From Nitrososphaerota archaeon (GTDB lineage: Archaea > Thermoproteota > Nitrososphaeria > Nitrososphaerales > JAHFOH01), in the NCBI GenBank assembly GCA_023266955.1, contig JAHFOH010000015.1, forward strand, positions 1-13,406: a stretch of 13,406 bases of DNA. Direction: 5' to 3'. The notes beneath the pieces are model-generated. The model did no database searches and had not been told where the DNA came from. It saw nothing but the letters and a program-made list of their open reading frames with translations. A program made the translations under genes and the position numbers. Shown here one piece after another: positions 1-7,669 of this stretch; position 1 is the stretch's first letter; the number at the start of each line of letters is the position of its first letter.

Positions 1-1558
1 CTTTTCCTCTTTGAACAACGCACATTCCTCCTCCTTCCTCGGCAAGTTTGTTAACGGCGAACGCCATGTCATCATCGTCAGTTCCCAGGACAATCAGGTT
101 GTGGCTATCATGTGCTACGGTTGAAGCAGCAGCGCCCTCCTTTAGTCCAAAACCCTTGACGAAGCCAAGTGCCTTTCTTCCTGAGGCTCGATGTCTTTCG
201 AAGACCGCTACCTTGAGTATGTCCTTTCCTACATCTGCATTAATCTCTCCACGTGACGCTTCAACTTCTTCTTCCGCATATTTGGTGTATGCACTGCCCC
301 CGATCGCCTGTATGACTCTAACTCTGGTGCTCCCAGTTGGGTGAGGAGACACGATTCGGAAGTCCTTTGGCTTCACTTGCTTCTTGATATGCACCGAGCG
401 TAGAGCTGCCCCACTATATCTGAAGACGGGGAGCTTTGCGATCATTCTACCTTCCTTGGCTACAAGTCTTCCTCCAGCTATTGACAGACCGACGCTAACC
501 TTTTCGAGACTGTTGAGTAGAACAAGGTCAGCGTGCCTTGCGGGGGAGACGCTCCCTAACTCCCGCGCCATCTCAAAATGCTCTGCAGGATTGAGTGTAG
601 CCATCTGAATGGCCTGAACGGGATCAGCACCCTCTTCAATCGCTCTGCGCACTACGTGATCCATGTGGCCTTCATTGAGAATCGAAGTTGCGTCTCTATC
701 ATCCGTGACGAGAACAGCATGTCTTGAGTCAAGACCCAGTTCAGTTACCGCTTTGATAGTCTCTGCAACATCGAGCCAAGCAGAACCCTCACGGAGCATC
801 GCGTGCATACCATGCCTCAACTTTTCGACAGCGTGAATCGTTTTTGTCGATTCATGGCATGACGTTATTCCTGCGGCCGCGTATGCGGAGAGTTCCTTGC
901 CCAAAAGGTCGACACAGTGGCCCTCAACAATCTTACCTGCCAGGAGCGTGGCTGCGATTTCCTCGTGTAGCTTGTTATCGGCAGTAATCACGCCAGCATA
1001 ATTCATGACCTCACCTAGAGCAGCAACCCGGTTCCACCGCATGGCTTCCCTGATCTCCCGGGGCCCCAAGGATGCGCCAGTCGTCTCTAATCCAGGTGAA
1101 GCAGGCACACAAGATGGCATCGTCACAAAGACTCTCAGCGGAATGCCCTCTGCCTCCTCCATTAACATCCTGACACCCTTAACTCCCATGACATTGGCGA
1201 ACTCATGTGGATCAATGAAAACTGATGTTGTCCCATGAGGAAGAACAGCTCGGGCGAACTGCGTAAGGCTTAGCATGCTATTCTCCGGGTGAACGTGACC
1301 ATCTATGAAGCCGGGTGCAATGTATTTGCCTCTCGCTTCGACTACAAGAGTGCTAGAACCAACGCAGTGGTCCGCTTGACCCACTAGACAGACTCGATCT
1401 CCCTTTACTGCTACGTCGACTTCTTCTTGGAGTTCTCCAGTGTTGACATTTACCAGTGTGCGATCCTTGATGACAAGATCGGCCTTTTCTTCGCCCATAG
1501 CGACCCGAACTAGAAGCTTTGTAACATCTGCTAGGCGACTTGGCCTTTCGAAGGACAT
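1..1558 (-). CDS. ade: Adenine deaminase, 3' end cut by the window edge
   Basis: Converts adenine to hypoxanthine plus ammonia in the cytosol, a purine salvage step; the family is a metal-dependent amidohydrolase. Translating the minus strand from the ATG at 1558 gives 519 open codons that run off the left edge. Family enzymes are about 550-600 aa, so a few tens of residues are missing. Visible motifs are the metal-binding HVH at residues 88-90 within PGFIDGHVHPENSML, DPHEFANVMG (about 116-125), GEVMNYAGV, the EGHC...GKELSAYAAAGI block followed by CHES, and TDDRDATSILNEGHMDHVVR with ATLNPAEH. The last visible part (GTDDDDMAFAVNKL, then EEGGGMCVV) is the typical adenine deaminase C-terminal domain. 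No frame break is seen. There is no Shine-Dalgarno, but a TATA-like box lies about 28 nt upstream, which fits a leaderless message. The gene is divergent from deoxyhypusine synthase and close to a BMP-type transporter that may supply its substrate. Confidence 0.95.
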   Translation of the reverse strand, partial: MSFERPSRLADVTKLLVRVAMGEEKADLVIKDRTLVNVNTGELQEEVDVAVKGDRVCLVGQADHCVGSSTLVVEARGKYIAPGFIDGHVHPENSMLSLTQFARAVLPHGTTSVFIDPHEFANVMGVKGVRMLMEEAEGIPLRVFVTMPSCVPASPGLETTGASLGPREIREAMRWNRVAALGEVMNYAGVITADNKLHEEIAATLLAGKIVEGHCVDLLGKELSAYAAAGITSCHESTKTIHAVEKLRHGMHAMLREGSAWLDVAETIKAVTELGLDSRHAVLVTDDRDATSILNEGHMDHVVRRAIEEGADPVQAIQMATLNPAEHFEMARELGSVSPARHADLVLLNSLEKVSVGLSIAGGRLVAKEGRMIAKLPVFRYSGAALRSVHIKKQVKPKDFRIVSPHPTGSTRVRVIQAIGGSAYTKYAEEEVEASRGEINADVGKDILKVAVFERHRASGRKALGFVKGFGLKEGAAASTVAHDSHNLIVLGTDDDDMAFAVNKLAEEGGGMCVVQRGK

Positions 1559-1580
1559 TTTCATATTACAGGCTAGAGGA

Positions 1581-1590
1581 TAGATATAAG
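1581..1590. promoter_or_regulatory. TATA-like box shared by the ade/dys divergent promoters
   Basis: The sequence TAGATATAAG reads CTTATATCTA on the other strand. Its centre (about 1586) is 28 nt from the ade ATG (1558, minus strand) and 35 nt from the dys ATG (1621, plus strand). Archaeal TATA boxes sit about 26-30 nt before the transcription start, so one box could serve a leaderless ade message and a dys message with a leader of about 8 nt. It is the best TATA candidate in the 62-bp gap. The dual use is inferred from spacing. Confidence 0.55.
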
Positions 1591-1618
1591 GTTCGCGAAC
1601 GTACGAATCACATTCGTA
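1591..1618. promoter_or_regulatory. Two adjacent palindromes, candidate operator between ade and dys
   Basis: A perfect 10-bp palindrome GTTCGCGAAC (1591-1600) is followed one base later by a perfect 7-bp inverted repeat TACGAAT-CAC-ATTCGTA (1602-1618). Both share the half-site CGAA(C/T). They lie between the TATA-like box and the dys start, so they would cover the dys transcription start. Relative to ade they lie at about -33 to -60, upstream of the TATA box. The symmetry is directly visible; that a dimeric regulator binds here is inference. Confidence 0.55.
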
Positions 1619-1620
1619 AC

Positions 1621-2568
1621 ATGAAAAGAACTCTGAAGCGCGTGGAGGATATTCATCTAACTAAGAAGATGCGCGTCAATGACATCATCATCCAGATGAC
1701 GCGCGCAGGTGGCTTCATGGGGAGGAGATTAGCTGAGGCTGTGGACATAATGGAGGAGATCGTATCGGACAAAGATTGCCATACCTTCCTGTCCTTCCCA
1801 GCGGCGCCCGTTGCAACAGGGCTGCGTGGAGTCATCAGGGACTTTGTAAAGAGAAAGCTTGTCGATGCTATTGTCACCGCCTCCGGCACCTTGGATCATG
1901 ATTTGGCCAGATCTTGGGCCAATTATTACCATGGAGACTTCGATTTGAACGATGCAGCCCTTTATCGCCGTGGCTATCATAGGCTTGGGAATATTCTGGT
2001 TCCTGGGGAGTCCTACGGTCCATTACTTGAGAAGAAGCTTCAGCCATTCTTGGAGAGCTTGTATTCGGAAGGGATTAGGGAGATAGCCTCATCTGAGCTT
2101 TGCGAGAAGCTTGGAGGGTTTGTTGATAGCGATAGTTCAATCCTGTATTGGGCAGCCAAGAATCAAGTGCCAATCTTCGTGCCTGGTTTGACTGACGGCG
2201 CCGTTGGAAGCCAATTATGGCTATTTTCTCAGAGACATAGGGATTTCAAGATCGATGTTCTGAAGGACGAACAGAGGCTCTCCGACATTGTGTTTACAGC
2301 CAAAAAGACTGGGGCCATCATGATAGGGAATGGTATAACAAAGCATCACACATTATGGTGGAATCAGTTTCGAGGGGGCCTGGACCTTGCTGTCTACATA
2401 ACGACTGCTAGCGAATACGATGGAAGTTTGACGGGCGCTCATGTAAGGGAGGCTGTCTCATGGGGAAAGGTGAAGACTAAAGCTAGACATGTAACAGTAG
2501 TGGGTGATGCAACAGCCCTTCTTCCCTTTATGGTTGCCGGGTTACTTGAAAGGATCGGAGGCACTTGA
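1621..2568 (+). CDS. dys: Deoxyhypusine synthase
   Basis: Catalyses NAD-dependent transfer of the aminobutyl group of spermidine to a lysine of translation factor aIF5A, the first step of hypusine formation in archaea and eukaryotes. The 315-aa product has the full family pattern: TASGTLDHDLAR, YHRLGNILVPGESY, an ILYWAAKNQVPIFVPGLTDGAVG block, GNGITKHH with the expected catalytic lysine at residue 241, and YDGSLTGA...EAVSWGK near the C-terminus. The frame is open upstream to a TTG at 1540, but that start would overlap the ade start and run through the promoter palindromes. The ATG at 1621 gives the usual N-terminus (MKR...VEDIHLTKKMRVNDII) and lies 35 nt from the TATA-like box, so I chose it. 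No neighbouring aIF5A gene is visible. It converges with the BMP gene across 51 bp. Confidence 0.95.
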   Translation: MKRTLKRVEDIHLTKKMRVNDIIIQMTRAGGFMGRRLAEAVDIMEEIVSDKDCHTFLSFPAAPVATGLRGVIRDFVKRKLVDAIVTASGTLDHDLARSWANYYHGDFDLNDAALYRRGYHRLGNILVPGESYGPLLEKKLQPFLESLYSEGIREIASSELCEKLGGFVDSDSSILYWAAKNQVPIFVPGLTDGAVGSQLWLFSQRHRDFKIDVLKDEQRLSDIVFTAKKTGAIMIGNGITKHHTLWWNQFRGGLDLAVYITTASEYDGSLTGAHVREAVSWGKVKTKARHVTVVGDATALLPFMVAGLLERIGGT

Positions 2569-2619
2569 CTATTGAGTAAGTCGAAGACTTGGACACGAAA
2601 ATAATGGGTGGGGGCGGAG

Positions 2620-3921
2620 CTAGGTGGTCGGAATCTGCCCGCCCTCAACGCCTTCTACGAACCAGTTCATTAGCGAAAGCCCGTCGTGATCGATTCTCTC
2701 CCCTTGCTTCAGCCGGAGTTTTCCGTCTCGGTCTCTAATCGGTCCAGTGAATGGCTCGAAGAGCATTTCCTTCATATCAGCCCATAGCCGCGCGGTTTCT
2801 GCTCGCACTTCTTCAGGGATAACTGGATTCAGCACCGCTGGATGAACAGTCCCTTCGACCTTACCAATGGCGCTGGGATCAGGCGTAGCCGTACTCGATC
2901 GCCAACGGAAGGGGTCATAATCGCCTGCACGGGTCCAGATGTCACGCGAATCCCAAGTGCCGTTCAGCGCCTGTGTAATCAAGTCGAGGTAAATCGGACC
3001 CCACTCCACTACTTGTCCAGTCAAATGTGCGGTAGGACCGAACTGCTGCATGTCGCTATAATGACTAAAGCTCCATACGCGCTTGTTTCTTTGGGTCTGA
3101 TATTCCTCTGCGATCCTGAGAGTGATGGGGAAATCAGATGTATAGGAGATGACATCGGCGTTATTCTCCTCTATGAGAGATCTAGTAGCGTTGCCCTGCC
3201 CGACTTCGTCAATCCAAGAGTTTAGTGTTACTACGTGCACCTTAATGTCCGGGTTGCCCTTCGCCCTCCCAGCTTCTCGTACCCCTAATGTGAAGGCGTT
3301 AATGTGTCTCACAACCTCTGGGATGAGGAATGCAGCCACATATCCTACGTGGCCAGTCTTATTCATCGCACCGCCAGCGAGCCCGTTCAGGTAGTAGATT
3401 TGATAGAAGTCAGCGAAATACGATCCCATGTTTTTCGGAGCGTTTCCTGCAGCTCCGCTTTTGTATCCGGAGCAGTGTTCAAAGATGACATCTGAATGAC
3501 GCCCAGCAACATCAGCGGTGGGATTCATGAAGCCGAAGCTAGTGGTGAAAACAATATTGGCGCCCTGGCTTACTAGTGTGTCAATGCTAGGACCAGATGT
3601 TGTTTCAGGAACCGACTCCAGGTACGGTGTCTTTATCTCGACGCCCGCTGCCTTCAGCCGGTCTTCGGCAAAAAGGCGGCCACGGTTGTGAGCAAAGGTC
3701 CATCCGAAATCCCCTATAGGGCCTACGTAGACAAATGCCGCGTTAATTTTCGGCTTCCCTGGCACCTTCTCTATCTTAACAGGAGCTGCTGCCTGTCCGG
3801 TTAGGTAGCCTCCAACGCCACCCGCAGCTAGGCCTCCAACGATGCCAGCAGCTGCCACCGCAGTAGAGGCCCCAAGAAATCTTCGTCGACTTAGGTCAAC
3901 ATTCTTCTTCTTTCGAGGCAT
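2620..3921 (-). CDS. BMP-family substrate-binding protein with a Tat signal
   Basis: Extracytoplasmic ligand-binding subunit of a BMP/PnrA-type ABC importer, a family that binds nucleosides and purine bases. From the ATG at 3921 the product is 433 aa. Residues 1-45 form a twin-arginine signal: basic PRKKK, then SRRRFLG at 11-17, then a hydrophobic Ala/Gly-rich stretch. I see no lipobox cysteine, so it is either cleaved after an Ala motif (around QAAAP) or stays as an N-terminal anchor. The mature part has FVYVGPIGDFGWTFAH, FTTSFGFMNP, FEHCSGYK, IPEVVRHINAFTLG, LNSWIDE and FGPTAHLTGQVVEWGPIY. These resemble the bacterial BMP subfamily that, from memory, includes an adenine-bound crystal structure. 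An in-frame ATG at 3999 would add 26 residues, but a strong TATA box inside that extension supports 3921. The gene is divergent from the ATPase-permease operon it presumably serves. Confidence 0.9.
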   Translation of the reverse strand: MPRKKKNVDLSRRRFLGASTAVAAAGIVGGLAAGGVGGYLTGQAAAPVKIEKVPGKPKINAAFVYVGPIGDFGWTFAHNRGRLFAEDRLKAAGVEIKTPYLESVPETTSGPSIDTLVSQGANIVFTTSFGFMNPTADVAGRHSDVIFEHCSGYKSGAAGNAPKNMGSYFADFYQIYYLNGLAGGAMNKTGHVGYVAAFLIPEVVRHINAFTLGVREAGRAKGNPDIKVHVVTLNSWIDEVGQGNATRSLIEENNADVISYTSDFPITLRIAEEYQTQRNKRVWSFSHYSDMQQFGPTAHLTGQVVEWGPIYLDLITQALNGTWDSRDIWTRAGDYDPFRWRSSTATPDPSAIGKVEGTVHPAVLNPVIPEEVRAETARLWADMKEMLFEPFTGPIRDRDGKLRLKQGERIDHDGLSLMNWFVEGVEGGQIPTT

Positions 3922-3946
3922 GTTGCGAGCTGGATGCGCAAAGCTT

Positions 3947-3957
3947 GCTATATATGC
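3947..3957 (-). promoter_or_regulatory. TATA box of the BMP gene
   Basis: On the minus strand this reads GCATATATAGC, centred about 30 nt before the ATG at 3921, so transcription would begin at or next to the start codon. It is one of the clearest TATA boxes in the window and is what decides the BMP start. Confidence 0.7.
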
Positions 3958-4040
3958 ACTGCGGGGGGCTGGCGGACCCACAAGTTTCCGAGCTCTCATT
4001 TGATTTCAAAAGAAGTTAGGCAGCCGGCGGAGGGCTAAAC

Positions 4041-4048
4041 TATTTTAG
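4041..4048 (+). promoter_or_regulatory. Possible TATA box of the ABC transporter operon
   Basis: TATTTTAG is the only AT-rich box in the 208-bp divergent gap that suits the plus-strand operon. It predicts a transcript start near 4070-4074, about 58 nt before the ATG at 4130 but only about 16 nt before an in-frame CTG at 4088. A 6-bp inverted repeat, GGTGAC (4061-4066) and GTCACC (4090-4095), lies just downstream. Confidence 0.35.
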
Positions 4049-4129
4049 CGGCAAGCGAGGGGTGACGAGTGCTGAGGCGTAGCGTTTCTGTCACCACAGT
4101 CTCCGGACACCATAGGGCCCCTAGTTGAA

Positions 4130-5620
4130 ATGCGTCGAATCATCAAATCATTTCCAGGAGTGGTGGCTAACGATAACCTCGATTTCCAGCTTCTTCCCGG
4201 AGAAGTTCACGCTCTTCTGGGTGAGAACGGTGCTGGGAAAACTACGCTGATGAATATTCTGTACGGCCTGTATCGTCCCGACTCGGGGCAGATAATTGTT
4301 AAGGGGCGTGAGGCGAAGATTAATTCTCCAAGGGATGCGATGCAACTTGGCATCGGAATGGTGCATCAGCACCTTAAGTTGGTAAGCACCCACTCAGTAG
4401 CCGAGAACATCATTCTCGGACTGAATGAACCAAGGTTTTTTCTGAAAATGGACGAAGTTCACGACCGCATCCATGAACTTGGGGAACGCTACGGGTTGCC
4501 AGTTAACCCCCAGCAAAAGATTTGGCAACTCTCAATGGGGGAAAGACAAAGGGTCGAGATTCTGAAGATTCTTTTCCGAGAATCAGACATACTGGTCCTA
4601 GATGAACCGACTGCGCTTTTGGCGCCCCCGGAAATAGGGGAACTCTTCGCTGCCCTAAGGAGAATGGCATCGGAAGGTCGAGGAGTCGTGTTCATTTCCC
4701 ACAAGTTGAATGAAGTCTTGGAGGTCAGTGACCGAATAACCGTCCTCCGGCGTGGACGTGCGGTAGATACAAGGAGACCTTCGGAGACGAATACTGCCGA
4801 ACTTGCAAACCTGATGGTTGGAAGACCAGTACTATTCAAGCTCGAAAAGAAACCCTTCTCGCCTGGCGCCGGTTTTCTAGAACTGCAAAATGTAGAGGTT
4901 ATGGGTGACAAAGGGCTCCCCGCACTGAAGGGCATTTCACTTGAAATCCGAGCGGGTGAAATTCTCGGACTTGCGGGGGTTGCAGGCAATGGTCAGAGAG
5001 AACTAGCTGAAGTGATTACGGGACTGCGACGCTTGACTAAAGGAAAAATCTACGTCAACGGACTGGACTTTACTTCATCTAGCCCCCTAGACTTTCTTAG
5101 CGCCGGCATTTCGTACGTCCCCGAGGATCGGCAGGGGGTAGGGTCAGTTGCTTCCATGACGGTAGCCGAAAACTTGGTGCTACGCGAATACCGAAATGGA
5201 CCCTTTGCTCGAAACATCTGGCTTGATTTCAAAGCGATTGACGAGCATGCCTCCCAGCTCGTATCAGAATTCAGCATCATGACACCAGACACTCGGAACC
5301 CCGTCCAAAATCTGTCGGGCGGCAACTTGCAAAAGCTGATCTTAGCTAGAGAACTATCGCGTAAACCTAAGCTGATTGTGGCCGAACATCCCACGCGAGG
5401 TCTGGATGTTGGGGCGACGGAATACGTGCACCAGCGGCTCATACAGGCACGAGAGCAGGGGAGTGCGGTTCTGCTGATTTCTGAGGACCTCGACGAAATT
5501 CTTACGCTGGGCGATAATGTGGCTGTCATTTACGAGGGAAAGTTAGTGGGCTTACTTTCAGCCCAACAGGCATCCATAGAAGTCGTCGGCATGATGATGG
5601 CGGGATCGTCAGGGGGATGA
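4130..5620 (+). CDS. BMP-type ABC importer ATPase with two nucleotide-binding domains
   Basis: Energises uptake through the two permeases encoded downstream. The 496-aa protein has two ABC domains in tandem, as in the YufO/NupO and sugar-importer-like families. The first is complete: Walker A GENGAGKTT (31-39), signature LSMGERQ (134-140), Walker B LVLDEPT (D158, E159) and H-loop ISHK (H191). The second is degenerate in the way usual for this family: AGVAGNGQ in place of a Walker A with lysine, intact LSGGN (395-399), AEHPTRGLDVGA at 418 onward, and ISEDLDE where the H-loop histidine would be. Just upstream of the ATG the same frame reads GPLVE, and family members often begin with PLVEMR...FPGVVAND, so the true N-terminus is probably longer (see findings). 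The stop codon lies 7 bp before the next gene. Confidence 0.93.
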   Translation: MRRIIKSFPGVVANDNLDFQLLPGEVHALLGENGAGKTTLMNILYGLYRPDSGQIIVKGREAKINSPRDAMQLGIGMVHQHLKLVSTHSVAENIILGLNEPRFFLKMDEVHDRIHELGERYGLPVNPQQKIWQLSMGERQRVEILKILFRESDILVLDEPTALLAPPEIGELFAALRRMASEGRGVVFISHKLNEVLEVSDRITVLRRGRAVDTRRPSETNTAELANLMVGRPVLFKLEKKPFSPGAGFLELQNVEVMGDKGLPALKGISLEIRAGEILGLAGVAGNGQRELAEVITGLRRLTKGKIYVNGLDFTSSSPLDFLSAGISYVPEDRQGVGSVASMTVAENLVLREYRNGPFARNIWLDFKAIDEHASQLVSEFSIMTPDTRNPVQNLSGGNLQKLILARELSRKPKLIVAEHPTRGLDVGATEYVHQRLIQAREQGSAVLLISEDLDEILTLGDNVAVIYEGKLVGLLSAQQASIEVVGMMMAGSSGG

Positions 5621-5627
5621 CTCTCCA

Positions 5628-6710
5628 ATGACCAGCGTGCTGGGATACACAGTAAGGTGGGAAAGACGGCTGCACGCTCCACTTGGGCTACGCTTTGGTG
5701 TTCCAGTCCTTTCCGTTGGCCTCGCTTTCGTCGTTGGAGCGGCAGTACTCGCAGCCAACCGCGTGGATCCACTACGCGCGTACTCGCAAATTTCGATGGT
5801 CTTTCTCACTTTGAGTGGGATATCACAGGCGCTCTCAATCGGAGCCCCGGTGTTGCTGATTGCTGTGGGATTGGCTATTGGGTTTCGTACTGGCTTCTGG
5901 AATATCGGTGCGGAGGGGCAGTATCTGATGGGAGCAGTCGGCGCGACGTGGATTGCACTTTTTGTTCCAGATATACCTCCCACGCTTGTTGTTCCACTAA
6001 TGGCAATGGGTGGATTTGTTTCAGGTGCGGCTTGGGCCTCAGGTCCGGCATTACTCAAGGCTCGCTTAGGCGTTAACGAGGTGCTGACAACATTGATGAC
6101 AGTCTACATTGCACTCCAGTTGGTCTTTTACCTGACGTTGGGCCCGTGGAGGGACCCTCTTGTACCTGCTTTCGCCGGAACTGCCCCATTTCCAGCGTAC
6201 GCCAGACTGCCAAGAATTCCAGGGACAAGCATCGATCCAAGCATCACGATCGGTATTCTGATTGCGATCGTGTTGTATCAGCTCATGCAACGGAGCCGCG
6301 TCGGGTTCGAAATTCGGGTGGTGGGTGAAAGCACATCGGCAGCGCGGTACGCGGGAATCAGGTACCTGCGCACTATACTGCTAGGAATGATAATCAGTGG
6401 AGGGTTGGCGGGCCTCGCTGGAATGGTTGTCGTATCTGGCAGTGCCGGATACCTTCGCGCTGAGATTGCTGTAGGCTATGGCTTCACGGGGATTATTGTC
6501 GCTTGGCTTGCAGGTCTCAACACGTTGGCAGTAATCCCTGCCACTGTTCTATTCAGTGGCTTAAAAGTTGGGGCAGATGTTCTGCAGACCACGAGTGGAG
6601 TGCCGGAAGCTTTCACTGTTCTTTTCCAAGCGATGATCTTCATTTTCGTTATTGTTGGAGAGCTATTTAGACTGTACCGTTTTCGAATTATCAGGACGTT
6701 GTCCGCTTGA
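5628..6710 (+). CDS. BMP-type ABC importer permease 1
   Basis: First of two membrane subunits forming the channel of the putative purine/nucleoside importer. The product is 360 aa and very hydrophobic, with about nine to ten predicted membrane segments. It starts with a short charged N-terminus and contains the family landmark GFRTGFWNIGAEGQYLMGA, the segment LKARLGVNEVLTTLMTVYIALQ, and VGFEIRVVGESTSAARYAGI, which resembles the cytoplasmic loop that couples to the ATPase. The ATG is 7 bp after the ATPase stop. A purine-rich AGGGGGATGA stretch sits just upstream and could act as a ribosome-binding site. Its last codons overlap the next gene by 4 bp, so it is part of a translationally coupled operon. 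Confidence 0.93.
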   Translation: MTSVLGYTVRWERRLHAPLGLRFGVPVLSVGLAFVVGAAVLAANRVDPLRAYSQISMVFLTLSGISQALSIGAPVLLIAVGLAIGFRTGFWNIGAEGQYLMGAVGATWIALFVPDIPPTLVVPLMAMGGFVSGAAWASGPALLKARLGVNEVLTTLMTVYIALQLVFYLTLGPWRDPLVPAFAGTAPFPAYARLPRIPGTSIDPSITIGILIAIVLYQLMQRSRVGFEIRVVGESTSAARYAGIRYLRTILLGMIISGGLAGLAGMVVVSGSAGYLRAEIAVGYGFTGIIVAWLAGLNTLAVIPATVLFSGLKVGADVLQTTSGVPEAFTVLFQAMIFIFVIVGELFRLYRFRIIRTLSA

Positions 6711-7669
6711 GTGAAGTAGTCGCAGCAGTCCTCGCTCGTGCGATGGAAACCGGCACCATCCTACTGCTAGCTGCATTGGGAGAAATCTACGCCGAGCGCT
6801 CCGGTGTACTGAACCTAGGCGTGGAAGGTATGATGCTTCTAGGTGCTTTGGGAGCGTTCGGTGCTGCACACCTCCTAGGGAACGCGTGGGCTGGCCTCGC
6901 GATCGCCGTTCTTATCGGTGCTGTGGTAAGTCTTCTTCATTCCTTTATGAGCGTCACCTTACGTCTCAATCAAGTTGCGACGGGGCTGTCAATCTATCTA
7001 CTTGGAGTCGGGCTCTCCGGGTTCCTTGGCAAGCCCCTTGTCGGAGTTACAGTTCCCGGGCTTCCCGTTGTTGCCTTTCCGAGCGTACAGGATGCATTGA
7101 GTAAGGTTCCCGTCATCGGTCTTGTTCTCGGACGCTTGCTTGGGGGACTGAATCCAATGGTCTACCTGTCAATTGCCTTGGCGGTCATCATGTGGTTTAT
7201 CCTCTTCCGGACACGCTGGGGGTTGAATATCCGAAGCGTTGGGGAAAACCCGTCCATGGCAGACAGTCTGGGCGTGAGTGTCTTCAGGATTAGGTACATT
7301 TGCGTGATGATCGGCGGAAGTTTAGCAGCACTTTCAGGCGCATATCTAATCCTCGGACTTCTGGGATCCTGGACAGAAGCACCTGCTGCTGCACCGGTAA
7401 CTGCAGGGAGGGGTTGGATTGCGATTGCATTAGTTATCCTTGCTGCATGGAGTCCCCTCAGAGCTATCTTGGGAGCTTACCTACTTGGGGGAGTGGAGGC
7501 GCTACAGTACACCCTGCAGGGTTTCCAGCTTGGCATTCCTTCACAATTCTTCACCATGCTGCCGTACATTTCAGCGATAGTTGTCCTTACCAGCTTCTCA
7601 GTTGAGACCGTTCGTAAGAGAATTGGAGTTCCTGCAGCGTTAGGAGTTTCATACTCTCGCGAAGAATGA
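6707..7669 (+). CDS. BMP-type ABC importer permease 2
   Basis: Second membrane subunit, which would pair with permease 1. The 320-aa hydrophobic product has the characteristic ALGEIYAERSGVLNLGVEGMMLLGA near the N-terminus, TLRLNQVATGLSIYLLGVGLSGFLG, the coupling-loop type sequence WGLNIRSVGENPSMADSLGV, and a C-terminal region rich in glycine and small residues. The start is the TTG at 6707, whose last two bases are part of the TGA stop of permease 1. This TTGA overlap suggests translational coupling. The nearby GTG at 6711 is immediately followed by a stop and cannot be used. About 320 aa is a normal length for this subunit. No further transporter gene follows. Confidence 0.92.
   Translation: MSEVVAAVLARAMETGTILLLAALGEIYAERSGVLNLGVEGMMLLGALGAFGAAHLLGNAWAGLAIAVLIGAVVSLLHSFMSVTLRLNQVATGLSIYLLGVGLSGFLGKPLVGVTVPGLPVVAFPSVQDALSKVPVIGLVLGRLLGGLNPMVYLSIALAVIMWFILFRTRWGLNIRSVGENPSMADSLGVSVFRIRYICVMIGGSLAALSGAYLILGLLGSWTEAPAAAPVTAGRGWIAIALVILAAWSPLRAILGAYLLGGVEALQYTLQGFQLGIPSQFFTMLPYISAIVVLTSFSVETVRKRIGVPAALGVSYSREE

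Noticed and set aside
48..1238. Short plus-strand frames opposite adenine deaminase
   Set aside because: All lie antisense to the clearly conserved deaminase frame and show no family features.
1540..1620. Upstream extension of deoxyhypusine synthase from TTG 1540 (27 extra residues)
   Set aside because: It overlaps the ade start, covers the TATA-like box and palindromes, and precedes the normal family N-terminus; ATG 1621 is the better start.
3922..3999. N-terminal extension of the BMP protein from ATG 3999
   Set aside because: It would put 26 extra residues before a Tat signal and would include the strong TATA box at 3947-3957 as coding sequence.
4489..5529. Long minus-strand frames (166 and 159 aa) opposite the ABC ATPase
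   Set aside because: Serine-rich, low-complexity translations typical of antisense frames; the plus strand encodes a complete ABC ATPase there.
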